Assembly: GCA_016584305.1 (NCBI GenBank)
Contig: JACEEZ010013409.1
Span: 1-64,000 of the forward strand
Direction of reading: 5' to 3'
DNA: 64,000 nt
Source of the DNA: Chionoecetes opilio
Taxonomy: Eukaryota > Arthropoda > Malacostraca > Decapoda > Majidae
Under the pieces are notes generated by a model that saw only the letters and a program-made list of their open reading frames with translations, was not told the DNA's origin and made no database searches. A program made the translations under genes and the position numbers. Of the stretch, positions 43,632-54,440 are shown one piece after another; within the stretch, counting starts at the first letter, position 1, and the number at the start of each line of letters is the position of its first letter.

Positions 43632-43997
43632 TCTTTTAAATTCATGCTATTTCTTGAGAGTCTCATAAAGGCCTTTCTTTTGTGTGTTTTTTGTTTATGG
43701 GAAGGACAGAACCCCTAGAGGGGAAGGCTTTGGAGTAGGGGTGGGCAGGGCCAAGGGCCCGTAGCTTTTGTAGAAGGGAAAAAGGGAAAAATTTGAACAC
43801 TTGATAATAGAGTGTGGCAGATATGAGCAGGAGAAAAAAGGGCTATACAGTCCCCCCTATTAGGAGGATGGAAAACGGGGGAATGGGGTAGGAGGATACA
43901 CGAGGTGGATGGGGGAAACCTTACTGTGCTAGGACTGGGATGGGAGGGAATTAAGAAAAAGGGAAAAAGTAAAATAAAATAAGGGACTAATAAACCC
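43632..43997. repeat. Foldback scrap (43632-43694) and pre-SINE segment, unit 2
   Basis: TTCATGC, TTCTTGAGAGTCTCATAAAGG and TTTGTGTGTTTT are the right outer arm of the foldback. The following part matches 18816-19083 (GAACACTTGATAATAGAGTG, GTAGGAGGATACACGAGGTGG). Confidence 0.65.
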
Positions 43998-44205
43998 GGA
44001 ATCCGTGGTGTAGGGGGAAACACGCTCATTCACCAAACCGAAAATCCCGGTTTTGACCCCGGCGGGCGGAAAAAGAAAAGAACAGGGTTTTTTCCTTTTA
44101 AAAACCCCAGCCCTTCCACCCACAGGAAAAGGGTCCCCCGGGGTTTTTTGACCCGCCCCCCAGGGTCCCCAGTGGGCCCGCCTCCCTCCTCCACGCCGGA
44201 TTGTC
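43998..44205 (+). mobile_element. tRNA-derived SINE, unit 2 copy
   Basis: ATCCGTGGTGTAGGGG (A-box region), CACGCTCATTCACCAAACCG and CGGTTTTGACCCCGG (B-box region) parallel the copy at 19084, with GGAAAAGGGTCCCCCGGGGT in the body. The position after the same flanking segment shows it was duplicated with the unit and did not insert independently. Confidence 0.65.
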
Positions 44206-45165
44206 CCCCTTTAACCGATACAACCCCCGATGGGAGGATCGGGTTTTAGGGGAGCGTGCCACATGCCCATATAGCCAAGTTGGCGCTGACGACTATGCAG
44301 GGAATAGGCCCCCGATTCCCGTCCCCACGGTTTCAATTTGTTATTTGACACTTTAAACATCCCCGATACCCCCCGATTCTGCGAAGACCACTTATTACCA
44401 AAGGGATTGATTTTGTCCCCTTCAATTCACTATTTATGTCCAGGGCCCAAACCCAAAATAAGACGGGATCAAAAAGCGACTTGAAATCCGGATCTTTTTT
44501 TCCTCCTGCACAGGTCCGAAAACCCCCAAAAACTCCCCCTTACGGTCCCCTACACCGTGGGCTATGCCAAACCGCCCTAAGACTTCTTACGTGACCCGGG
44601 CCCTCATTTTTTGGGGGTGCGCTAAAACCCAAAGGGATGTAAACTTTTCCAAATCTCAATGCCCGCCACACGCGAGGTTTTGGGAAAAACGGCCCGGGCC
44701 AAAAGGGTTTTTACCCGACGCATCCGCTTTGGGGGTTTTTTTCTCCCAAAACACGCATGAAAAAGACGTACTTTCTTCATCTAGTAAGGGCTCCAAATAC
44801 CTGACCTTGGTCCCTTTAGCCGGAGAAACCCCAATCCCAAGGGTTTGCCTCCCCCGTGCAGCGCCTCGGAGCCAAACACCAGGACCTCCGCGACCAGCAA
44901 AGATTACTGCATCATCGGCCAAAAAAAAATCAGTGATCTTGGGGTTGCCGGAAAGGATGTCCAAAAATCACTTTGATCTAAAAACCTTGTCCAATACCCG
45001 TCCATACAAGCGTTGAAAAGTGAAGGGGGAAGGACGCACCCTTGCCTCACTCCTGTATTCCAGGGAAGAAACTGGATACCCCCTCCCCCACACTTACAGC
45101 CCCTCTCAAACCCGAATTAAAAGACCCGTTATCAAACCAATAGTCCCTTTCAGGAAAACCCCTCC
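44206..45165 (-). mobile_element. LINE reverse transcriptase fragment with FADD-type core
   Basis: On the minus strand near 45030-44960 a FNACMDG- and VLDK-like segment, then LSGNPKITDFFLADDAVIFAG with the catalytic ADDA at 44909-44920, then EAKPLG-, TKVQVFG- and LLDET-like words in shifted frames (44900-44760), a KKIRISSR segment near 44510, and LYGHVAR near 44270. This order identifies a second, unrelated LINE family widespread in crustaceans. It is fragmentary and frame-shifted. Confidence 0.7.
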
Positions 45166-45179
45166 CCACGGGGGCGGAA

Positions 45180-46875
45180 AAAAAAAAGCAAAGGGGTACA
45201 AAGGGGGAAAAAAGTGGCAGGGAAAAAAAGGGGTACAGAGGGGCAAAGAAAATGGGGGGGGAAAGAAAGGGCTACAGAGGGGGAAAGAAGTGGCAGGGGA
45301 AAAAAAGGGGTACAAGGGAAAAAGGGGAGGGAAAAAAGGGCTACAGAGGGCAAAGAAGTGGGAGGAAAGAAGGGGTCAGAGGGGGAAAAAAGTGGGAGGG
45401 AAGAAAGGGCTACAGAGGGGCAAAGAAGTGGCGGGGAAAAGAAAGGGCTAGGGGGGCAAAAAGGGGCAGGGAAAGAAGGGCTCAGGGGCAAAGAAGTGGG
45501 GGGAAAGAAAGGCTACAGGGGGGCAAAGAAGTGCGGGAAAAGAAAGGCTAAAAGGGGGGCAAAAAAAGGGGCGGGAAAGAAAGGCTCAGAGGGGCAAAGA
45601 AGTGGCAGGGAAAGAAAGGGCCTACAGAGGGAAAAGAATGGCAGGGAAAAAAAGGGGCTACGAGGGCAAAGAAGGGGCGGGAAAAAAAGGGCTACAGGGG
45701 GGGCAAAAAAGGGGGCAGGAAAAAAGGGCTACAGAGGGCAAAAAAATTGCAGGGAAAAAAAAGGGCTACAAGGCAAAAAAAGAAAGGGCTACAGAGGGGA
45801 AAAAAGTGCGGGGAAAAGAAAGGGCTACAGAGGGCAAAGAAGTGGCAGGGAAAAAAAGGGCTACAAGGGCAAAAGGGGGCAGGGAAAGAAAGGGCTACGG
45901 GGGGCAAAGAAGGTGGCGGGAAAAAAGGGCTACAGAGGGCAAGAGTGGCGGGGAAAAGGGAAAGGGCTACGAGTGGCAAAGAAGTGGCCGGGAAGAAGGG
46001 CTAAAAGGGGGGCAAAAAAGTGGCGGAAAGAAAGGGCTACAGAGGGGCAAAAAATGGCGGGGAAAAAAAGGGCTCAGAGGGCAAAGGAGTGGCAGGGAAA
46101 AGAAAGGCTACAGAGTGGAAAAGAAGGGGGGCAGGGAAAGAAAGGGCTCAAGGGCGGAAAAAGGGGCTCGGGGGCGAAGTTGGCAGGGAAAGGGGGGCAC
46201 AGGGGGCAAAAAGTGGCAGGGAAAGAAAGGGGCTAAAGAGGCAAAAGTCAGGAAAGAAGGCCCCCAGGGGCGAAGTGGGGGGAAAAAAAAGGGTCAGGGG
46301 GGGCGGTCAAAAAGAAGGGTCAGGGAAAAGATCCAAAAAAAAAGGGCTACAAAGCAGGGGGGGCAGGGGGGCAAAAAAGGGCAGGGAAAGGGGGCCAGTT
46401 TTGGCAAAAAGTGGGGAGAAGGCTCGGGGAAAGAATGGCGGAAAAAAAATTTTACGAAGGAAAAAGGGGCGGAAAAAAGGCTACGGGGGGAAAAAAGTAA
46501 AAAAAAAGGGCTAAGGTGGCAAAAGACGGGAAAAAAAGGGCCAGGGGGCAAAAATGGCAAGGGAAAAAAGGGCTCGAGGGGCAAAAAGTGAGGGGGGCTC
46601 GGGGGAAAGGTGGCAGGGAAAGAAAGGGCACAGAAGGCGGTTGGCGGGGAAAAAAGGGCACGGTAAAAGGTGCGGGGAAAGAAAGGGCCGGGGGCGGTGG
46701 GGGGAAGGGCTAAAGAGGCGATCCAGGGAAAGGAAAAGGGCTCAGAGGGGCAAAAAGGGGCAGGGGAAAAAAAGGGCACGAGGCAGGGAAAAAGGGCCGG
46801 GGCAAAAAGGGGCAGGGGGGGCTCAGGGGGAAAAGAATGGGGGGAAAGAAAGGGTCAGAGGCGGGGTGGAAAAGA
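45180..46875. repeat. 37-bp purine-rich satellite, about 45 copies
   Basis: The consensus unit is GGGCTACAGAGGGGCAAAGA followed by AGTGGCAGGGAAAGAAA. Units differ by small indels and G or A run length. The unit has no TAA, TAG or TGA in any of the three forward frames, so frames of 340 and 329 codons (45214-46236 and 45602-46591) arise without being genes. One strand is almost pure purine. The same sequence at 19484-19570 has only about two units. Confidence 0.95.
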
Positions 46876-46879
46876 AAGG

Positions 46880-49297
46880 GCTCAAAAAAGAGGCAGTCCC
46901 CATACCCCCCCTTAAACAAGGGCACAACCCGCCTTCCTGCCGAGGGCCCTTTATAGGGAGGCTGTGGAGGTTTTTTTTCTCCCCTACCCCCTTATTACCT
47001 GGTCCCCCATCCGCCATTTTTCTTCCCTGCCTCCACAGCCTCACCCCTGCCCGGGCCGCCAGCAGCCCAGCACCCCTGCCCTCACTGGGTGTGCTACCCT
47101 TGCCCCCCTCCTCCTTCTCAGCCCAGCATCTTCGGTTTGCATGGCCAGCCTCATTAAGGAATTTTGCACCCATTGCACTTGATTTCTTTATCCCCTTTCT
47201 TTGGGTTCCCTGCCTTAGAGACTGCCTCTTCGATGCCGCCAGGCTTCCTTACCTTCTTATGTCACTCACGCCGTGATCCTTTACTCCCCCCCACTTCATT
47301 TTCGGGAACGCCGGTCTCTGACCAAAAACTTCCCATTTTTAAAAACCCGCTTTTCACATACACTCCTCTAGTTGTTGGCTCTGTAGACGTGGCTCACGAC
47401 CATTCTCCCCCCCCTTTCCCACTATGCTTCCTACAGGGTGGACAGGGGGCCGGGGGGGCGGAGGCGGCCCCCTTCTGCTGGTCCCCGTCCCTCTCTTCTA
47501 GCCCTCTCCTATCACTCCTTTCCCGGAGGTGGCCCGGAGCACTGGGGGTGATGTTACCTTTATTTAGGCCCCTTTAGATTCTTTTTTATTTACATCCATG
47601 TTTAGATAAACCCCTTTAGGGAAATTTCCCGCACTTTTTCTCTCAGCTTTCCTCCCCCCTTTAATAATGGGTGACTTTAATGCCCACCCTGACCTCTGGG
47701 GAAACCCGGGCCCCCCCCAGGACGGAGAAAACCCCTCGGGCAGTCCCCCTCGGGGCTTTCTGGGGACAGTGTTTTTTATCTCTCCTCACTCCACCTGGGC
47801 CCCCCTACCAGGACGATCCACTTCAGGGGAAACCCCCCCACCTTGGGCCTCTCCTGGGTAAAGGCCCCCTCCCCTCACCCCTGTCACAAATCCCTTAAAG
47901 GGGAGCAAACCACTTCCTGTTGTAATTTCCTTCCCTTCAGTACCACCACCCCCTCCCCCTTCACCAGACCTCGTTGGTCCTTCACCAAAGGGGAAATGGG
48001 GCCTTTTCAAACAGAAATAAATTCACTTACCCTTCCCCTTACCCTCCCTTCATCGGGTATAATTCAAAACCTCACGGGCACCCTGGTGGACGTGGGGTCC
48101 CACCACTTTTATCTAATCACTTCCCACCCCTCCCGCTCTTCCCGGGGCCCCTGGGGGTCCCGAAGTGTGCGGCAGCCCCTTTAGGCCCCAAAAGCCAGCC
48201 TTTACTGCGTGGGGTAAAAACCCCCTTCCCTTGCTCCGTAGCGCTTCCGTTTAATGGAGCCCGATGCAACCCGGTTATTTTTGATGAAAACGTTCTGCAG
48301 GGGCCCCCTTTTGCTTCCCTGTCCTTCTCCCCCTCTCCCCCCGGGCTTGGGCCTTTTTCAGGAAAATGGGCCCCCTCCCCCCTTTACTTTTCCCCTTAAC
48401 TAGTAACGTGCCCTCCTCGTCACTGGCCGAAAAAGTCTGTGCCTTTCCTCCCCCATTCACACTACACCGGGTTCCGACCCCGTACCCCCACCGTGTTCCC
48501 CTTCACACACCGGCCATACAATTAGCACTGCTATAAACCCCCCACGGCTTTCCTCGGCTTTACACGCACTGTCCGCGGGGGAAAGGGGGTGGGACCGACA
48601 AAATCCCCAACGGTTTCTTTGCCCCTCCCGATTCTGGGCCCCCTCCCCTGGCTCCTCAACGCCAGCTCTGTCGGGGACGTCCCTTCTTTGGGGTCATGCC
48701 CACAATTCCTATTCTTAAGCCTGGGAAAGGCCCCCGTCTGAGGGTTCCTCCTATAGCCCATTGCCTTCTCTCTAATCTTAGTAAAGTAGTAGAAAAATGT
48801 ACTGTAGGTTGACATGGTGGTTGGAACACAAAAATTTTTCCATCAAACATGTTCGGGTTTCGTCCTCACCGGGGGACCCTGGATGCCCTCTCCGCTGGAG
48901 CACCACATACAGGAAGGATTTTTCCCACAAGCAAATTCACCTAATAGCCTTTATTGACCTCCAAGCAGCTTTGACACCCCCTCCCATAAGCCATATTGAA
49001 AAACTTGCCGCCTGGGACTGCTGGCTCCCTCTCCAATGGGTTAATCCTTCCTGTCTTCCAGGTCCTTCTCTCTGGTGATCGGAACACCCATTCCAGGTCT
49101 TCCCCGGTCACCAGAGGCTTCCCACAGGGTTCTCCCCTAATCTGTCCTCTTCAACATCTTGCTTTCAGACTTTCCCTGCTCTCCATGCACACATGCACTC
49201 ATCTATGCTAATGACATCTCTCTCATTTGCTCTGCTCCCACTATCCAGGAGGCTCAAGACCATTTTCCAACGTGGGCTTGATGCCTCCACTCATGGA
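46880..49297 (+). mobile_element. Jockey-type LINE copy 2, 5' part (endonuclease and RT)
   Basis: It starts in the ORF1/ORF2 junction region (CCTTCCTGCCGAGGGCCCTT, as at 38810). The endonuclease is marked by MGDFNAHPDLWG at 47667. The RT has IPILKPGK near 48705, NLSKVVEK near 48775, FGFRPHRGTLDAL at 48852-48890, AFIDLQAA near 48950, SSPVTRG and QGSPL near 49100-49140, and the catalytic box at 49204-49215, which reads YAND instead of YADD. It is interrupted after CTCATGGA at 49290-49297 by the hAT element and resumes at 51652. Its 5' end meets the 37-bp satellite. Confidence 0.8.
49290..49297. repeat. Target-site duplication CTCATGGA, left
   Basis: Identical to 51644-51651. Copy 1 of the LINE has a single related site near 41375-41383 (CATCATGGC), confirming duplication on insertion. 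Confidence 0.9.
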
Positions 49298-49774
49298 CAT
49301 GGCGGTCACCCAGAAAAAAAATTTGGGGGGCTTTAGCCCCGGGGTGGTGATCCAGCTGGGGGTCGGGGGGGGTTAATTTTAAAAATTAATCAGTTCCGGG
49401 TAATTTTGAGGCCCAAAAAAGAGAAGAAAGTGGAATTAAGCTTTAATTACATGACCATAAATTAATAGAGTTAAACCATCCCATCATACCATATTAACTA
49501 AATTGATAAAAATGAAAGAACATTTTTATTCTTTTTTAATACAAAATAATAAATTCCCATTTTTCTCTCTCCACTAACAAACACAAAGGAATTGCACAAT
49601 GTATGTTTTTGGTTTGTTTCTCAGTAAGGTTTTATCTTGAAAATGAAAAAAATCTATATATAAAAACTTATAATATATTCAAGGTTTTTCCCCTTATTGC
49701 ACAAAAACAGGTACATGGGATACTGTAGTTTAAACAGAATAAAGACATGACATGATAAAGTAACTAAAAGCCGA

Positions 49775-50075
49775 TTTAACCTGCCTCCCACTGCCTTACC
49801 CTGGCACCCACTGCCTTTCCCTGCATACCACTGGGGTTAACCTCCCTCCCGACCTGTGTTACCCTGCCTCCCCCCTGCCTTACCCTGGCTCCCACTGCTT
49901 TAAACCCTCCCCTCCCATCCTGTGTTAACCTCCCCTCCCGCCTGTGTTAACCTGCCTCCCGTCCTGTGTTACCCTGCCACCCCTGCCTTAACCTGCCTCC
50001 TACTGTGTTAACCTCCTCCCGTCCTGTGTTACCCTGCCTCCCACTCCCTTACCCGGGCTCCCACTGGGTACCCAG
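49775..50075. repeat. Minisatellite, about 20-bp unit (CTGCCTCCCACTGTGTTAAC-like)
   Basis: About 14 imperfect units alternate CCTGCCTCCCACTGCCTTAC and CCTGTGTTAACCTCC forms inside the hAT element, downstream of its transposase. Confidence 0.9.
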
Positions 50076-50441
50076 AGCGTCCATGGATAGACCAAATCTT
50101 CAAGAGTTTCTGTCAGGATCTCATACCGTTTGAAAATTCCCTTTAAAGGGGCATTATGGTTGAAATTCCCATTTGTGCTGGCACACTTTGGAAGCTCAAG
50201 AACTGGCAATTTCCTGTCCCTTTGGAAGTCTAGAAAGATGTCATGGCGTAATGTTGAACTACGGATGAAGTTTTATCAGGCCTGAAATCAATTTAAAAAA
50301 AACTCGGCTACCTCTGATAAGCAACCAGCAGTGTGGGTTTCACCAGCTGTAATCTGTGTGTAGAGCAAGGGGACATAAAACATGGATTTTTTGGCTGATT
50401 CTCTAATCAGTGCCTGCACCCCAAACTGATTCTGCCACTCA

Positions 50442-51056
50442 TTACTGATGCAGTATCATACCACTGCTTATCAATTTACTGATATTTAATTCTAGCTCCC
50501 CAAGTTTCTCCAACAAAGCAGTAGCCAGAGAATCAGCATCAAGATCCTTTAAAGCAATAAATCCTAAGAATCTCTCATGTACGGTTTTCATCCAACACAT
50601 ACCTAATACACACACTGAGTTGCTCAGTAATCTGACATCCCTAGTTTCATCTGCTATTACTGCAAAAAAGGGTGCTGATATGGCTTCTTTGACTATAGAA
50701 ATCACTCACACAGTCAGCAACAGCTTGCAAAAGAGAATTCTGACTGAAACCTGATATATATTAGCATTTCTTGGAAACCCTTTTTTTTACTAAGTTACGA
50801 AACTTTTCAGACTCCTTGCTTACCAGTCAAAGATCTCTAGAAAGACACCCTTATTTAATGAACTTTCAGATTCATCATGACCCCTGAATGCCATGTTAGT
50901 TTTTAGCTGCTGTAATGACAATGTGTAAAAGTGGTTTTTTAATATAGCCTCTGTTATCCAGAACCTGCTGTTTGTGTTGGCTATCGAGTTTCTGATGAAC
51001 GCTACCATGCAGCTGTGAAATCTTAAAGTTGAGCCATTTTTCCATTGCATGTACAT
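50442..51056 (-). pseudogene. hAT (DUF4371/ZMYM1-like) transposase fragment
   Basis: Two minus-strand frames in the correct order. At 51056-50820 the segment contains LQQLKTNMAFRGHDESESSL and NKGVFLEIF, the RGHDES motif preceding the catalytic domain. At 50705-50442 it contains FFAVIADETRDVRLLSNSVC, FLGFIALKDLDADSLATALL and ELNISKL, the ADETRD block with the first acidic catalytic residue in this family. A gap with stops separates them (50706-50819). The remaining C-terminal half, with the last acidic residue and the dimerisation region, is not recognisable. A further frame at 50209-50000 may be part of it. It would have cut and joined the element's ends; as read it is inactive. Confidence 0.8.
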
Positions 51057-51643
51057 GAATACGTGGATTCTCCGTGCTTTGTTGCTTTTACATGCATCTT
51101 TTCCAGGACCTAAAACCTTGTTGGTGAAAGTTACTTCTTTGTGACCACATTACCGCCAAAAAGCCTACATGGCAAACAAAAAACTCGGTCACTTTGTCAC
51201 AGAGTATTCAAGCCACTCATACCTTTTATACCACTCATATTTGGGAAAGACCTGGTTTTGAGACCAGACTGTACTTTAGGGTACACTTTAAATCTCGGCT
51301 GCGTGGGGCCTTCTTCAGGCTTTGTGGCTAGATCCTGCACCTGTTCCATACAGGTGTGGGTATATCAGGATTATCACTTGTATCTATAGAATATCTCTAT
51401 AATCAATATACTTAGTAATTTCAAAGGGTTTTTTAGCAAACATATTTCAACATTTAAATGAACATCAAACCAATTTTTCTATAAAAGTGTGAAAAATAAG
51501 GTTTTGCTCTGGCATGGAAAATTGGATAAATATTCCTTTTTATTGTTTTTGGGTAGCAGGCTACTAGCAGCAATTTTGGGGGGGCTGAGTCCTTGACTTG
51601 GGGGGGCTAAGTCCCCCTTAGCCCCCCCGCGGTGACGCCACTG

Positions 51644-53428
51644 CTCATGGACCTCCCGTTGGGGCCTGACGGTGAGTGCCCAGAAGTCTAGCCTTCTGTG
51701 CTTCACCCGAAGGCGTATTCCCCAACATCCCAATGGTCACCATTAATGGGCCCCCAATTTTCCTTCAAAACCCAGCACAAATTCCCTTGGTTTACTGTTG
51801 GATGGCCCCCGCCAAAACCTGGGGCCGCCACATACAGTACCTGGGACCTCGTGCCTCAAGAGGCTTAACTTAATGAAGTCCCTTGCAGGGGTCAAGTGGG
51901 GTGCGGACAGGAATACCCTCCTTCATTTCTATAGCACTTACATCCGTAGTCGCTTAGACTACGGGTGTGAGGTTTATGGTGCGGTCTCACCTTCCCTCCT
52001 CCACAAGTTAGATGTAATCCAGAATAATGCCCTTCGTATAGCTTTGGGGGCCTTAAAGGTCCTCCCGTCACACCCCTTCAGGCAGAATCCTCCCTCCCCT
52101 CCCTGTCCACACCGACGCTCCACCCTCCTTGTCCGCCCCTAACCAAGCTTGCCTCCTCCCCTAGCTGCCATGCCCTCCACTCCTTCCTCCGACACGGTAG
52201 GGAACCTCTTCAGGGTCCCCTACCGTATCAAGCCCACACACCTTTCGTAGAGCGAGCCCTCCCCCTTCTTTGCTTCTATCCGGGTGATTCCCCCTCCTTT
52301 CGCACTCTGGAGAAGACCTCTCCCGGGGCCCCTTTGTTTCCTCTCCCTTCTCAAATTTTCCCTCTGTCCCTTCACACACCTACACCATGGTCCAAGGCCT
52401 CCCCTGTCCGGTGCAGGGCAGGTACCTTTTTTACTACCTCCTACACACCCGCTACAATAACTCCCTCCACAATTACACACCGACGGCTCCCGTCTGCCAG
52501 CCCCTCCATCCGTCGGTGCGGCCATGTTCATCCCGGCCAGGTCACTTGCCACCGCCTGGAGGTTGCCACCCACTGCCTCCATCCTCACGGCAGAACTCTT
52601 TGCATTAGGGAGGGCATCAAGTATGCCACCACCGTGCCCCCTCCTGTGCGTAACCATCTTCACTGACTCCCTCACAGCCCTCCAACTTCTCCGTCGTCCC
52701 CCCTCACACTCAACCACGCCTTTGCTTCACATCCACCACCTCTTGCTTCATTATCCTCCTCTGGCCACTCATTCCCCTTCAGTGGGTGCCCTCCCACATT
52801 GGTGTCAGGGGCAACACTGTGGCCGACAGGGCGGCGCAGAGGCACACTCCCTCCCTTTTCCCATAGCCCATGACCCACAGACCTGACTGATTCACTGACA
52901 ACCTTCAGACTACATGCAACCGACACTGGGACAAGAGCTGACTGACGCCTTACAGTACACTTCACTTGGACGAATACGACATGACACACACACCACATGG
53001 GGGACCCACTCCCCCAGCCGTGCCCTGGACACCGCAGTCACCAGACTCCGGATTGGCCACACCCGCCTCAACGCCCACCTAAAACAAACGGGCATGACAG
53101 ATGACCCTCACTGCCCCTGGTGCCCCAATACCTGGGAAAAACCTCCTCCTGCAATGTCTTCGCCACCACTCCCACCGCACGGCACTCCTCCAATCAAATA
53201 TAATCCACTCCTCCGCAGACCAACTCTAGGCCGACCTCTTGGGTGGCTCTCCAGACCCTGGCTTGGCCTTCAAAAAACCTCAAGCACACAAAGGGCCTTC
53301 CTACAGAAGTCTGGCCAACTGCACAGGATCTAACCTGCTGATTCATTTGCATCCTGCACCTTCGGGGCACTAGAGGCTGTGGCACCACAGCCTACACGGC
53401 CCCTTCAAACTCCCAACAACAACAACAG
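51644..53428 (+). mobile_element. Jockey-type LINE copy 2, 3' part (RT thumb, RNase H, C-terminus)
   Basis: It begins with the second CTCATGGA (51644-51651) and continues where 49289 stopped. YSTYIRSRLDYGCEVYGA and LHKLDVIQNNALRIALGALK (51930-52065) form the RT thumb. TDSLTALQLLRRPP near 52665 and VPSHIGVRGNTVADRAAQ (52786-52839) are RNase H motifs. TRLRIGHTRLNAHL and GMTDDPHCPWCPNT (53040-53140) form a C-terminal knuckle. It ends at GGGGCACTAGAGGCTGTGGC, an imperfect inverse of it, and (AAC)n at 53415-53425. The host sequence following (AGGAGCACGTGGCTTCCCTA) is at 19667 in unit 1. Confidence 0.85.
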
Positions 53429-54440
53429 GAGCACGTGGCTTCCCTATGTTCTTATTGCGCGGCAGAGATGGGGTGCAGTCAGTTCGTTCGTACACAAGCT
53501 GTTTCGTACACCAGCTGTTTCGTACACCACATACTACCTACAACAGCAATTTCTTCTGAGGTTATTAATCAAAACAAAACAAGTCAAAATTTTAGCTTTG
53601 AAAAAAAATCCACCGTCACAAACGCCACTAAAGGTATGTATGTAACTGTAGTAAAGCCCTTGTAGCAACAGTAGTAGCAGTGGTAGTGGTAGTAGTAGCA
53701 GTAGTAGTAGTAGTAGTAGTATAGTAGCAGCAGTGGTAGTAGTAGTGATGGGGTGCAGTCAGTTCGTACACAAGTTGTTTCGTACACCAGTAGATTCGTA
53801 CACCAAAAAGTTGTTTCGTAGTCTATATGAAACCGTAGTCGTTTCGTACACCAAAAAGTGGGGTAATTATGGAGGAGAGTTTCACGTTCGTTTTCAGAGA
53901 CACCAACTACTTTTTCTTGGCCTACAATAGGTGCTTGTTCTAATGGTGCTAGTTTTATTTTGCGAAAAACCCAAAAAAAAAAAAAAAAATAAAACTAACC
54001 AAAACCTTATTTTTTAAATTTGAAACCAAACCTAACCTTATTTTTAAAATGAAACCAAAATTTAAACCAAACCTAACCTCCCAGGTTTTAAAAAAACCTA
54101 ATTTTTAACCCTTTAAAACCACAAAAATATACTTTTTTTTTTTTTTTTTTTTGGTTTTCCCCAAAAAAAAACCCTAGCACCATTAGAAAAAAGCACCTTT
54201 TGTAGGCCAAAAAAAAGTATTGGTTTTCCTCAAAAAAAGGGAACTTAAAAATTTCCCCTACATTTTAAACCCAAAAAGTTTTTTTCGTACACTAGCTCGG
54301 GTTTTTGAACTTGTTTACTAGATTTTCCAAAAAACGGCACCACAGGTAGGGACAAAAAACTCAAAATAAATTTGTACGAAACCCTCCCCAAAACCCTGGG
54401 GTACGAAAAAACTTGTGTCCCGAAACTCCCTGTAACCGTT
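53429..54440. repeat. Interspersed repeat with TTTCGTACAC minisatellite, unit 2 copy
   Basis: GCGCGGCAGAGATGGGGTGC, five or more ACAAGCTGTTTCGTACACCA-like units, a GTAGTAGTAGCAG tract (53655-53745), CCAAAAAGTTGTTTCGTAG, TTTCACGTTCGTTTTCAGAG, AATGGTGCTAG with its inverse CTAGCACCATT near 54171, and AACCAAACCTAACC words. It matches 19655-21480 in order and is less degraded. Confidence 0.8.

Larger units (their letters stand above)
49298..51643 (-). mobile_element. hAT-type DNA transposon inserted in the LINE
   Basis: The right end, reverse-complemented, reads CAGTGGCGTCACCGCGGGGG; the left end reads CATGGCGGTCACCCAG. These are imperfect terminal inverted repeats of the CAGTGGCG class common in hAT elements, continued by GGGGGGCTTTAGCCCC-like sequence on both sides. 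An 8-bp duplication flanks it, as expected for hAT. The minus strand holds remnants of a DUF4371/ZMYM1-like transposase. Base quality here is visibly cleaner than in the surrounding LINE. Confidence 0.88.

Noticed and set aside
45214..46591. Two overlapping plus-strand open frames of about 330-340 codons rich in Lys/Gly/Arg/Glu
   Set aside because: They are produced by the 37-bp stop-free satellite in different registers; no unique sequence or start context supports a gene.
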